This document shows, in pieces, positions 35,853-43,420 of a stretch of 64,000 bases of DNA. Within the stretch, counting starts at the first letter, position 1. Each line of letters begins with the position of its first letter. Below the pieces are notes generated by a model. The model did not search any database, was not told the origin of the DNA, and saw only the letters and a program-made list of their open reading frames with translations. The position numbers were made by a program, and so were the translations under genes. Origin of the DNA: Maricaulis sp. (GTDB lineage: Bacteria; Pseudomonadota; Alphaproteobacteria; Caulobacterales; Maricaulaceae); contig NZ_JASBRI010000028.1 in assembly GCF_030149515.1 (NCBI RefSeq), forward strand, positions 1 through 64,000, in the 5' to 3' direction.

Positions 35853-36331
35853 GCGACGCGCCGGACCGGATCGTGCGGATCGATCTCGATGCCGCCAGCA
35901 TGGGCCCCGGCGATGTCAATGCCGATCACGAGCGGCGGGTCGCAATCGCCGACCTTCTCGAGGCGAACCGCTTCCGTCCGGCGGCCGAGGCCGACGGCCC
36001 CTTCGCCCTGCGCCTGGCAATCGAGGATGACCGGCTGGTCTTCGATGTGCGCCAGGAAGATGACACGCCTGTGCATGCCTTCGTCTTCGCGCTGGGGCCG
36101 CTGCGGCGCATCATCAAGGACTATTTCCTGATTTGCGAAAGCTATTACGAGGCGGTGCGGGATGCGCCGCTGGCCCAGATCGAGGCGATCGATATGGGCC
36201 GGCGCGGGGTCCACAATGAAGGTTCGACCCTTTTGCGCGAGCGCCTGTCCGGCAAGATCGAGGTCGATTTCGACACCTCGCGGCGCCTGTTCACGCTGAT
36301 CTGCGCCCTGCACCGTCGGGCCGCATCGTGA
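35849..36331 (+). CDS. UPF0262 family protein
   Basis: The 160-residue protein belongs to the UPF0262 family, conserved in alphaproteobacteria: RRVAIADLLEANRFRP, FALGPLRRIIKDYFLICESYYEA, and AIDMGRRGVHNEGSTLL. No catalytic role has been shown to my knowledge. It is coupled at both ends by overlapping start/stop codons. In many relatives hisD separates DUF2948 and UPF0262; here the two genes overlap directly. Confidence 0.9.
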   Translation: MSDAPDRIVRIDLDAASMGPGDVNADHERRVAIADLLEANRFRPAAEADGPFALRLAIEDDRLVFDVRQEDDTPVHAFVFALGPLRRIIKDYFLICESYYEAVRDAPLAQIEAIDMGRRGVHNEGSTLLRERLSGKIEVDFDTSRRLFTLICALHRRAAS

Positions 36332-36762
36332 GCGTGCCGTCCGTCCTCTTCGTGTGCGGGCGCAATGCGATCCGCTCGCCCATGGGGGCGGCGCTTTGGC
36401 AGAAGCGTTACGGGAAATCGGCGTCGGCGCGCTCCTGCGGGGTCATTCCGGCCGCCTTCGTCGATCCGTTCATGGTGTGCGTGATGCTGGAAGAAGGCAT
36501 TGACCTGGAAGGCTTTTCCCCGATCGCCCTCAATGGCGTGGGAGATCCCGCCGCGCAGCTCGTGGTCTCCCTGTCCACCGCGGCGGACCGTACGGCACGG
36601 GATTATGCGGCCCGCACAGGCGCCGAGTTCCAGGCCTGGCCGATCCCCGACCCGTCGGAAACGGGTGGCAATCGCGATATGAGACTGGCGGCCTATCGCG
36701 AGACCCGCGACGCCATCGCGGCGCGGATCGCGCAGTGGGATGCCAGCGTAAAAAGCGTCTGA
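36328..36762 (+). CDS. Low-molecular-weight protein-tyrosine-phosphatase-like protein
   Basis: The 144-residue protein begins with the C-x5-R-S loop FVCGRNAIRSPMG, the active-site signature of low-molecular-weight phosphotyrosine phosphatases and related arsenate reductases. The late IPDPSE segment supplies a DP motif equivalent to the general-acid loop. It starts at a GTG overlapping the UPF0262 stop. Its place in this block is conserved in alphaproteobacteria; the substrate is unknown. Confidence 0.85.
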   Translation: MSVPSVLFVCGRNAIRSPMGAALWQKRYGKSASARSCGVIPAAFVDPFMVCVMLEEGIDLEGFSPIALNGVGDPAAQLVVSLSTAADRTARDYAARTGAEFQAWPIPDPSETGGNRDMRLAAYRETRDAIAARIAQWDASVKSV

Positions 36763-36772
36763 CGTCTCGACT

Positions 36773-36797
36773 TTGACCCATGAGAGGGACTATATAG
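36773..36797 (+). promoter_or_regulatory. Candidate promoter for infA
   Basis: TTGACC (36773-36778) and TATATAG (36791-36797) are separated by 12 bases, in the range of the alphaproteobacterial housekeeping promoter (TTGACG-like, then GCTATA-like, with a short spacer). It lies in the only sizeable gap of the block, about 90 bases upstream of infA. Confidence 0.55.
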
Positions 36798-36882
36798 CGC
36801 GCTCCGGGGCGCCGGCCGCACGGCGAGTCGGTGTTTCCCGTGCTTATGAAGGCCCGAGGCGGGCAAGGAATTGAGGAGCCGC

Positions 36883-37101
36883 ATGGCGAAAGAAGAGTTG
36901 TTGGAATTCCCCGGCGAGGTGACGGAACTGCTTCCGAACGCGACCTTCCGGGTGAAGCTGGAAAACGATCACGAGATCATTGCCCATACTGCGGGCAAGA
37001 TGCGCAAGAACCGGATCCGGGTTCTCGCCGGCGACAAGGTGCTCGTCGAGATGACGCCCTACGATCTGACCAAGGGCCGGATCACCTATCGTTTCAAGTA
37101 A
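36883..37101 (+). CDS. infA: Translation initiation factor IF-1
   Basis: The 72-residue protein is the S1/OB-fold factor that binds the 30S A site during initiation. The sequence [19 protein letters not shown], the [17 protein letters not shown] core and [12 protein letters not shown] end are typical. ATG 36883 was preferred over one 12 bases upstream because MAKEE is the universal start. It probably has its own promoter at 36773. Confidence 0.98.
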   Translation: MAKEELLEFPGEVTELLPNATFRVKLENDHEIIAHTAGKMRKNRIRVLAGDKVLVEMTPYDLTKGRITYRFK

Positions 37102-37125
37102 GCCGCATTCCGGCGTGGTGACGCG

Positions 37126-37743
37126 ATGACGGCTGCCAGCCCGGCCTCCATACACCCGCGCCTGATCCTGGCCAGCGCCTCGCCCCGCCGTCTCGACCTG
37201 TTGCGCGGAGCCGGCCTGACGCCCGACGCGGTCGAACCCACCCATATCGACGAGCACGAGATACCCGGCGAACTGCCCGGACCGTTGGCCCTGCGCCTGG
37301 CGCAGGAGAAGTGTGCGGCGCATCCGGGGGGGAATGCCTTTGTGCTGGCGGCGGACACAGTGGTGGGCCTGGGCCGGCGCATTCTGCCCAAGACGCTCGG
37401 GGCGGCCGAGGCCCGGCACTGTCTGGCCCTTCTGTCCGGCCGCAATCACCGGGTTTTCACCGGAATTGCCGTGCGCTCGCCCGATGGTGAAATGGCCTCC
37501 CGCGTGGTCGAAACGCGGGTGAAGTTCAAACGCCTCTCGGAAGGCGAAGTCGATGCCTACATCGCGTCCGGTGAATGGCACGGCAAGGCTGGCGGATATG
37601 GTATCCAGGGCCGGGCGGGTGTGTTCGTGGTCAATCTGATCGGCTCCTTTACGGGCGTGGTGGGGCTGCCGCTCAACGAGACGGCCAATCTCCTGGCCGG
37701 TCTGGGATATCCCGTCACGGCACGTATCGGAGAGAAGGACTAG
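37126..37743 (+). CDS. maf: Maf-family nucleotide pyrophosphatase
   Basis: Maf proteins hydrolyse non-canonical or excess nucleoside triphosphates to monophosphates. The 205-residue length and motifs LILASASPRRLDLLR, LAADTVVGLGRRILPKT and EWHGKAGGYGIQGRAGVFV are diagnostic. The gene lies 24 bases after infA and three bases before the RNase gene, which suggests a common transcript. Confidence 0.95.
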   Translation: MTAASPASIHPRLILASASPRRLDLLRGAGLTPDAVEPTHIDEHEIPGELPGPLALRLAQEKCAAHPGGNAFVLAADTVVGLGRRILPKTLGAAEARHCLALLSGRNHRVFTGIAVRSPDGEMASRVVETRVKFKRLSEGEVDAYIASGEWHGKAGGYGIQGRAGVFVVNLIGSFTGVVGLPLNETANLLAGLGYPVTARIGEKD

Positions 37744-37746
37744 GCG

Positions 37747-38820
37747 ATGAACCGGCAGATCCTGGTCGAGGACAATATCGGCGAGACCCGTGCGGCGGTG
37801 GTCGAGAATGGCCGGATCGTGGAACTGCACCTGGATCGCTGGAGCGAGGCCGGAAAACGCGCCGTCGAGGGCGAGGTCTATCGCGGCCGGGTGCGCCGGG
37901 TGGAGCCGGCGCTGAATGCCGCCTTTGTCGATCTCGGCGTGGGCGAGGAGGGTTTTCTGCCCTTCGGCAAGGCCGGCCGGCCGAAAGGCCTGCACGAGGG
38001 GGCGGCGATCGGGGTGCGCGTCGCGCGCGAAGCCTATGCCGACAAGGGCCCCAATCTCGCACTTGTCGAAGTCGAGCCGGGCGATGCGCCGGAATGTCTC
38101 GAACAGGCCTCCATCCTGGCCCAGCGCCTGGTGAAGGCCTATGGCGAGGCCGATGCCGTCTGGGCCGACGAGACCGATTTCGATCTGGAGGCTGAATTTG
38201 ACGCAGTGCTCGATCCCCAAACCCCGGTCCCGGGCGGGGGGGCGCTCTATATAGAGACGACCCGTGCAATGACGACCGTCGACGTCGATGCCGACGGACG
38301 CAAAGGGCAGGGAAATGCCGCCCAGCTGGCGGTTGCGCTCAATGTTTCTGCCGCCAAGGAGGCCGCCCGTCAGGCGCGTCTTCGCGGCCTAGGCGGGATC
38401 ATTGCCATCGATTTTGTCCATATGCGCGGCCAACCCGATCGCAAAGCCGTGGAACAGGCCCTGCGGGGCGCGTTCAAACGCGACCGGGCCAAGGTGGATA
38501 TCGCGCCGCTGTCGCAATTCTGTGTCGGCGAACTGGCCCGCCAGCGCCGCGGCCGCGCCATCGCGGAGATACTCACCGACCGGACCGGCGCCCTTTCGGT
38601 GGAAAGCTGTGCCCTGATAGCCTTGCGCCGGCTGATGGCCGAAGCCATCTCGGACCGCAGCCGCAAACAGCGGCTGGAGGTTTCGCCCGAAGTGCATGCC
38701 TGGCTCGACGCCGATCGCATCGCGTGGCGAGCCGCGCTGACCGAGCGCATCGGCCCGCGCTTCGATCTTGCCGAAAACACCGGTCTGGCGCGCGATGCCG
38801 CCCGCGTGAGCCGCGCCTGA
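37747..38820 (+). CDS. Ribonuclease E/G family protein, short form
   Basis: The 357-residue protein has an N-terminal S1-like domain (EGEVYRGRVRRVEPALNAAFVDLG) and a catalytic core with the metal-binding aspartate in GGIIAIDFVHM and a second Asp in DRAKVDIAPLSQF. It lacks the C-P-x-C zinc-link cysteines of E. coli RNase E and RNase G, and it is well below RNase G length (about 490). Such short forms occur in this conserved maf-yacG position in alphaproteobacteria. It likely processes rRNA or mRNA. Confidence 0.88.
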   Translation: MNRQILVEDNIGETRAAVVENGRIVELHLDRWSEAGKRAVEGEVYRGRVRRVEPALNAAFVDLGVGEEGFLPFGKAGRPKGLHEGAAIGVRVAREAYADKGPNLALVEVEPGDAPECLEQASILAQRLVKAYGEADAVWADETDFDLEAEFDAVLDPQTPVPGGGALYIETTRAMTTVDVDADGRKGQGNAAQLAVALNVSAAKEAARQARLRGLGGIIAIDFVHMRGQPDRKAVEQALRGAFKRDRAKVDIAPLSQFCVGELARQRRGRAIAEILTDRTGALSVESCALIALRRLMAEAISDRSRKQRLEVSPEVHAWLDADRIAWRAALTERIGPRFDLAENTGLARDAARVSRA

Positions 38821-38844
38821 CCGGAACATGCAAGGAGGACATCC

Positions 38845-39012
38845 ATGAAATGTCCCATCTGCCGCCAGCCGGCCCATCCCGATTTCAAACCCTTCTGCTC
38901 CAAGCGCTGCGCCGACGTGGATCTGGGCAAGTGGATGACCGACAGCTACGCCATTCCGGGTGAACCTGCGGACGTGGCCGAAGAGAATCCGCCGGGCGAC
39001 GAGGACCGGTAG
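38845..39012 (+). CDS. yacG: Zinc-binding DNA gyrase inhibitor-type protein YacG
   Basis: The 55-residue protein has the four-cysteine zinc motif KCPICRQ...FCSKRCADVDLGKW, followed by YAIPGEP, all characteristic of YacG. In E. coli YacG binds GyrB and inhibits supercoiling. The ATG follows AAGGAGGACATCC, an excellent ribosome-binding site. It ends the murA-infA-maf block. Confidence 0.93.
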   Translation: MKCPICRQPAHPDFKPFCSKRCADVDLGKWMTDSYAIPGEPADVAEENPPGDEDR

Positions 39013-39205
39013 GGGCAGGATCGCTCTACTGCTTCCCGCGATCTCGTGCCCGGGGCCCGGCTAAACCAGGCCGGCTTATTTCCCGATCACGGGGCCTTCC
39101 GTGGCTTGACGGACCAGGCCAGCGAAATACTCGCAGGCGGTAAGGCTTGCGATCAGCCGATAGGGCCGGTGCCGATGCTATTGGTGTGGCTGCGAAACAC
39201 GATGT

Positions 39206-39991
39206 CTACCCAGTCGATGCTCCGTAGTTCTTGACGGCGCCGTTGGCCCAGCGTTCGATCTTCTCGGCGCGCTCTGCATCGCTCATCATGAAGCGCGCAT
39301 AGCGGCTCGAATACATGTTCTCCAGGTATTCTCGCGGCAGCCTGATGGAATTCACGACCTGATTGTAGGTTTCGCTATACTTTTTGGAAACTGACGCATT
39401 CTCGGTGCGCAGCTTGACAGGTAGTTGCAGAAAGGCCTCCAGGGCTGGCACGGTGGGGCGTGCCGGATGATCGATACGGAGTACGAGGGCTTCGACATTG
39501 TTCTTGTTATAGATCGACCAACCTGACTCATGATCGAAGTGTTGGCGTAGGAGATCGATGCCCAAGTGGTGGCGAATTTCCCTGTCGAAGAAGCGATTCG
39601 GCACATGGTGCGGGTATTCGTGCATAAAGGTCGCGATCAACTCGGGCGTTGGCGTGGACGTCAGATATTTCAGTGGTTGCGTCTGGAAGAAGGCGGAAAT
39701 GTTTCGTGCAACCGGGTCGCGCACGGCGGTGATCAGGCGGATCCGCCCCGGATTTGTGGCAAGGTAAGCTGCCGCAGCCTCGGAGCGGAGAAGGTGCTCC
39801 ATGGTGTCTGTCATGCCCCGCTCGCGGTATTGGCGTTGAACGCCGGCGATTACGCGCTTGTCCAGCGTGTGTATGTCGAGACAGTCAAGGCCGTGTAGAA
39901 ACAGGGAATACGCAATACTCGACGATCCCACCTTGCCCATCGTCCACAATAGGATGGGAGATCGCCCCTGAATCAAGTCGGACACAGCCAT
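39206..39991 (-). CDS. Putative sulfotransferase/capsular polysaccharide synthesis-like protein
   Basis: The 261-residue protein starts with LLWTMGKVGSSSIAYSLFLHG, a P-loop-like PAPS-binding segment, and has LITAVRDPVARNISAFFQ, the second PAPS-contact motif of sulfotransferases. It resembles the putative capsular polysaccharide synthesis family with the M-G-K-V-G-S-S-S signature. A role in sulfating a surface glycan is inference. Its base composition is visibly more AT-rich than its neighbours. It sits antisense between yacG and tRNA-Phe, which are adjacent in many relatives, suggesting acquisition. Confidence 0.7.
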   Translation of the reverse strand: MAVSDLIQGRSPILLWTMGKVGSSSIAYSLFLHGLDCLDIHTLDKRVIAGVQRQYRERGMTDTMEHLLRSEAAAAYLATNPGRIRLITAVRDPVARNISAFFQTQPLKYLTSTPTPELIATFMHEYPHHVPNRFFDREIRHHLGIDLLRQHFDHESGWSIYNKNNVEALVLRIDHPARPTVPALEAFLQLPVKLRTENASVSKKYSETYNQVVNSIRLPREYLENMYSSRYARFMMSDAERAEKIERWANGAVKNYGASTG

Positions 39992-40021
39992 AAACGCACC
40001 TTGTCTGGGCGGACTGTGTGT

Positions 40022-40056
40022 GCGCCTTCCTGCTTCAAGCAGAAACCAGAAGGCGC
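40022..40056. repeat. Nested inverted repeat upstream of the sulfotransferase-like gene
   Basis: An 8-bp outer stem (GCGCCTTC, 40022-40029, with GAAGGCGC, 40049-40056) encloses a second inverted repeat (CTGCTT-C-AAGCAG, 40030-40042) and six unpaired bases. It lies in the gap between the sulfotransferase-like gene and tRNA-Phe. There is no T-run on either side, so it is not a classic terminator. It could be a 5'-leader structure or an operator. Confidence 0.45.
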
Positions 40057-40194
40057 TCGACCCTCCGCATTTTTATCTGAAACTAGTGCGAGATAGCATA
40101 CGCGGCCTTTCCAGGCCAAGGCGGCACGCGCGCGACTTGCAGATGCATGAACAAGGCTTGCGCTTTTATCGTGTCGGCATTGCGGGAAGAAAAA

Positions 40195-40270
40195 TGGTGC
40201 CCGGGGGCGGATTCGAACCACCGACACGCGGATTTTCAATCCGCTGCTCTACCAACTGAGCTACCCGGGC
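40195..40270 (-). tRNA. tRNA-Phe (anticodon GAA)
   Basis: The minus strand folds as a full cloverleaf. The acceptor is GCCCGGG with CCCGGGC. The D arm is GCTCAGTTGGTAGAGC, and the anticodon stem GCGGA/TCCGC has loop TTGAAAA (anticodon GAA). The T arm is GGTTCGAATCC, with discriminator A and encoded CCA. Its 3' end faces the inserted sulfotransferase-like gene. Confidence 0.98.
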
Positions 40271-40433
40271 CGATCAACGGCGCGCGGGCCGTCGTCGAGG
40301 ACGCGGTTTATAGGGGCAGGCGGGGGACGTGTCCATGGGGGTTTTCAGCGGAATCTGCGCGGGGCGTGCGCACTACCGCTTGCCCCCGAATTCGTGGCAA
40401 CCTGATGCGGGCACAGAGACACGAGGCCGCGCG

Positions 40434-42095
40434 ATGACCGCCCCTTACAGACCCCATACCGAACTCGCCACGCATTCCGTCACCAATCAGCCGCCCCCGT
40501 TCGAAGATATCGATCTTTTCAAGAGCGACCGGGCGCTGCAGTCGGCGCTGGTCGCGGCGGGCGGGGACATGCATGCCGGCCGGCTGTCGGCGATGGGCGC
40601 GCGCTGCGGGTCGGGACAGACGGCGGACTGGAGCCGGCGGGCCCATGAGACACCGCCCAGGCTCAGGGCCTTCGACCGGTACGGCCACCGGCTCGACGAA
40701 GTGGAATTCCATCCGGCCTATCACGAACTGATGCGGCTGGGGCTCGATGCCGGCCTGTCATCCTGCGCCTGGAGCGAGGGGAAGGCGGGACATGTTCTGC
40801 ATTCGGCCATGCTGTTCCTCATGACCCAGGCCGATGCCGGCGTGGTCTGTCCGATGTCGATGACCTATGCCGCCGTGGCCGCCTTGCGGGCCGAACCGGC
40901 CGTGGCCGGGGAATGGGAGCCGCGCATTGCGGTGGGCCGCTACGATCCGCGCTTCATCCCGGCCGATGAAAAGGCCGGCGTGACCGTGGGCATGGCGATG
41001 ACGGAAAAGCAGGGTGGATCGGATGTGCGTGCCAATACGACGCGGGCCGTGCCGCTGGGCGAAGATGGTGCCTATGAGCTGACCGGGCACAAATGGTTCT
41101 GCTCGGCGCCGATGAGCGATGCCTTCCTGACCCTGGCGCAGGCCGAAGGCGGGCTGACCTGTTTTCTGGTGCCGCGCTGGCGCCCCGACCGCACGCGCAA
41201 TCAGATGCATATCATGCGGCTGAAGGACAAGATGGGCGACAAGTCCAATGCCTCCTCCGAGATCGAATATCATGGCGCGTGGGCGCGGCGGGTCGGTGAG
41301 GAAGGGCGGGGTATCCGCACCATTATCGGCATGGTCCAGCACACACGGCTTGACTGCATTCTTGGATCGGCCGGCGGCATGAGGGCGGCCCTGGCCCAGG
41401 CGATGTGGCACACATCCCATCGCACGGCCTTCCAGAGGACGCTGATCGACCAGCCGGCGATGCGGTCCGTCCTGGCGGACCTGGCGCTGGAAAGCGAGGC
41501 GGCGACAGCGCTGGGGCTGCGCCTGGCGCGGGCCTTCGATCATGCCGTCACGAGCGAAGGCGAGGCGGCGTTCTCGCGCCTGGCTACGCCGATTGCGAAA
41601 TACTGGGTGTGCAAGCGCCAGCCCGGCCTCGTCCATGAGGCGCTGGAATGCCATGGCGGGGCGGGGTTTGTGGAAGAGGGGCCGATGCCGCGCCTGTTCC
41701 GCCAGTCGCCGCTCAACGCGATCTGGGAAGGCTCGGGGAATGTCATCGCCCTGGATGTGCTGCGCGCGCTTTCGCGCGAGCCGGAGACATTGGAGGCCGT
41801 GCGGGCCGAACTGATGAGGGCGCACGGGGTCAACCGGTTTTACGATGCGCATCTTGCCCGGCTGGAGGACTGGTTCAAGCCCAGCACGCTGAACGAGGCG
41901 ACGGCCCGGGCCTTTGCCGAGGATATGGCGCTGGCGCTCGAAGCGGCGGCCTTGCACCACGCGTCGCCGGATTATGTCTTTGACGGGTTCTGCGCGGTGC
42001 GGATGGATCCCGATCATCGCTCGCTGGCCTATGGCGCGCTGACCGCCGCGATCGATGTGGCTGCGATCATCGAACGGGCGAGCCCGGTCCAGTAG
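40434..42095 (+). CDS. AidB-like acyl-CoA dehydrogenase family protein
   Basis: The 553-residue flavoprotein has the N-terminal extension and core of AidB-type acyl-CoA dehydrogenases: VTNQPPPFEDIDLF near the start, MAMTEKQGGSDVRANTTRA as the flavin/substrate loop, and ECHGGAGFVEEGPMPRLFR. E. coli AidB binds DNA and is induced by alkylation, but its in vivo substrate is unclear. ATG 40434 was taken because the protein then begins like its family. It converges on the OYE gene, with a hairpin between them. Confidence 0.9.
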   Translation: MTAPYRPHTELATHSVTNQPPPFEDIDLFKSDRALQSALVAAGGDMHAGRLSAMGARCGSGQTADWSRRAHETPPRLRAFDRYGHRLDEVEFHPAYHELMRLGLDAGLSSCAWSEGKAGHVLHSAMLFLMTQADAGVVCPMSMTYAAVAALRAEPAVAGEWEPRIAVGRYDPRFIPADEKAGVTVGMAMTEKQGGSDVRANTTRAVPLGEDGAYELTGHKWFCSAPMSDAFLTLAQAEGGLTCFLVPRWRPDRTRNQMHIMRLKDKMGDKSNASSEIEYHGAWARRVGEEGRGIRTIIGMVQHTRLDCILGSAGGMRAALAQAMWHTSHRTAFQRTLIDQPAMRSVLADLALESEAATALGLRLARAFDHAVTSEGEAAFSRLATPIAKYWVCKRQPGLVHEALECHGGAGFVEEGPMPRLFRQSPLNAIWEGSGNVIALDVLRALSREPETLEAVRAELMRAHGVNRFYDAHLARLEDWFKPSTLNEATARAFAEDMALALEAAALHHASPDYVFDGFCAVRMDPDHRSLAYGALTAAIDVAAIIERASPVQ

Positions 42096-42100
42096 CGGAA

Positions 42101-42125
42101 GCGGGGAGGGCCGCGGCCCTCCCGC
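42101..42125. terminator. GC-rich hairpin between converging genes
   Basis: GGGAGGGCC (42104-42112) pairs with GGCCCTCCC (42115-42123), and the outer GCG/CGC bases extend the stem with one bulge. It lies in the 37-base gap between two convergent genes. It has no T-run on the plus side, so efficiency is uncertain. Confidence 0.55.
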
Positions 42126-42132
42126 GGTTGCG

Positions 42133-43233
42133 CTAGACCAATTCCTTCAGCTTTTCCGCATTGAAATCGCTGAGTTCGTCGAACCGCCCGTCGCGCACCT
42201 TGGCGGCCCATTCCGGGTCGTTGATCAGGGCCCGGCCGACGGCAACCAGGTCGAACTCGTCGGCTTCCAGGCGTTCAATCAGGCCGTCGAGCGAGGATTT
42301 TTCCGAACCTTCGCCCATGAAGGAGCCCAGGAAGTCGGAATTGAGGCCCACCGAGCCGACAGTGATGGCGGGTTTGCCAGAGAGCTTTTTCGTCCAGCCG
42401 GCCAGGTTGAGGTCCGATCCTTCGAATTCGGGAATCCAGAAGCGGCGGGTGGATGCATGGAAGATATCGACGCCGGCATCCGAGAGCGGGGCCAGGAAAC
42501 GCTCCAGCTCGTCCGGCGTCCCGGCGAGCCGGGCGCTGTAATCCTGTTGTTTCCATTGCGAAAAACGCAGGATGAGCGGCAGGCCGGCAGGAATTTCGGC
42601 TCGCACCGCCTTGACGATTTCCTGGACGATCGTGGTGCGGGCTTCAAGGCCGCCGCCGAACCGGTCGTCGCGCCGGTTCATGCCGTCCCAGAAGAACTGG
42701 TCCAGGAGATAGCCGTGGGCGCCGTGCAGTTCGATGGCGTCGAAACCGATCGCGGCCGCCGCTTTCGCCGACCTGGCGAAGGCGGCGATCGTGTCGGCGA
42801 TGTCTTCCGCGCTCATCGGTTCGCCGACCTGTTTGCCGTTGGGCAGAATGCCGGAGGGGCTGTCGGAGGGGGCCTCCGGGTTCGGGCCGGTGCCGGGGCG
42901 CCGGGCCAGGCCGACATGCCAGAGCTGGGGCGCGATCTTGCCGCCGGCGGCGTGGACGGCCCCGACGACCTTGCGCCAGCCATCGAGCGATTCCGGGTTA
43001 TGAAAATTGGGTATGGCCGGGTCGAAGCTGGCTCCGGGGCGGTCGACCGTCGTGCCCTCGGTGATGATCAGGCCCACCGCATTGGCCGCGCGGCGGCGAT
43101 AATACTCCACTACGGGTTCGCCCGGAATGCCGCCGGGGCTCTTCGAGCGCGTCATGGGGGCCATGACGATGCGGTTGTTCAATTCCAGAGAGCCCAGGGA
43201 GAAGGGTGCAAACAGGGCTTTCATATCGGTCAT
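42133..43233 (-). CDS. Old yellow enzyme-type NADH:flavin oxidoreductase
   Basis: The 366-residue FMN TIM-barrel enzyme has typical OYE motifs: LNNRIVMAPMTRSK, LIITEGTTVDRPG, PQLWHVG and the substrate-binding pair in ELHGAHGYLLDQFF (His-x-x-His). FMN-phosphate contacts lie near GSVG and VAVGRALINDPEW. It probably reduces activated C=C bonds of enones. ATG 43233 follows GAGGAG. It is divergent from the monooxygenase operon, which could act on the same class of carbonyl compounds. Confidence 0.92.
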   Translation of the reverse strand: MTDMKALFAPFSLGSLELNNRIVMAPMTRSKSPGGIPGEPVVEYYRRRAANAVGLIITEGTTVDRPGASFDPAIPNFHNPESLDGWRKVVGAVHAAGGKIAPQLWHVGLARRPGTGPNPEAPSDSPSGILPNGKQVGEPMSAEDIADTIAAFARSAKAAAAIGFDAIELHGAHGYLLDQFFWDGMNRRDDRFGGGLEARTTIVQEIVKAVRAEIPAGLPLILRFSQWKQQDYSARLAGTPDELERFLAPLSDAGVDIFHASTRRFWIPEFEGSDLNLAGWTKKLSGKPAITVGSVGLNSDFLGSFMGEGSEKSSLDGLIERLEADEFDLVAVGRALINDPEWAAKVRDGRFDELSDFNAEKLKELV

Positions 43234-43420
43234 TCTTTTCTCCTCGACCAAACCGTCGGCGCGATCAGTTAAGGATTTTGCCGCGCTTTTCCAGTGCCGC
43301 TTCTGAATTTCGAATATTCGGAATCGTCGCGCGCGGTTCGAAATGGCGGCATGGCGCGCTTGCCAGACGACAAGAACAGTGTTCACTTTTGTGTGCAGAA
43401 GACCGGGTTCGGGAGTGATG

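Noticed and set aside
39046-39055. A certain attachment-site copy of the tRNA-Phe 3' end
   Set aside because: Only ten bases match and no integrase is present. It is kept as a weak hint in the insertion finding, not as an att-site feature.
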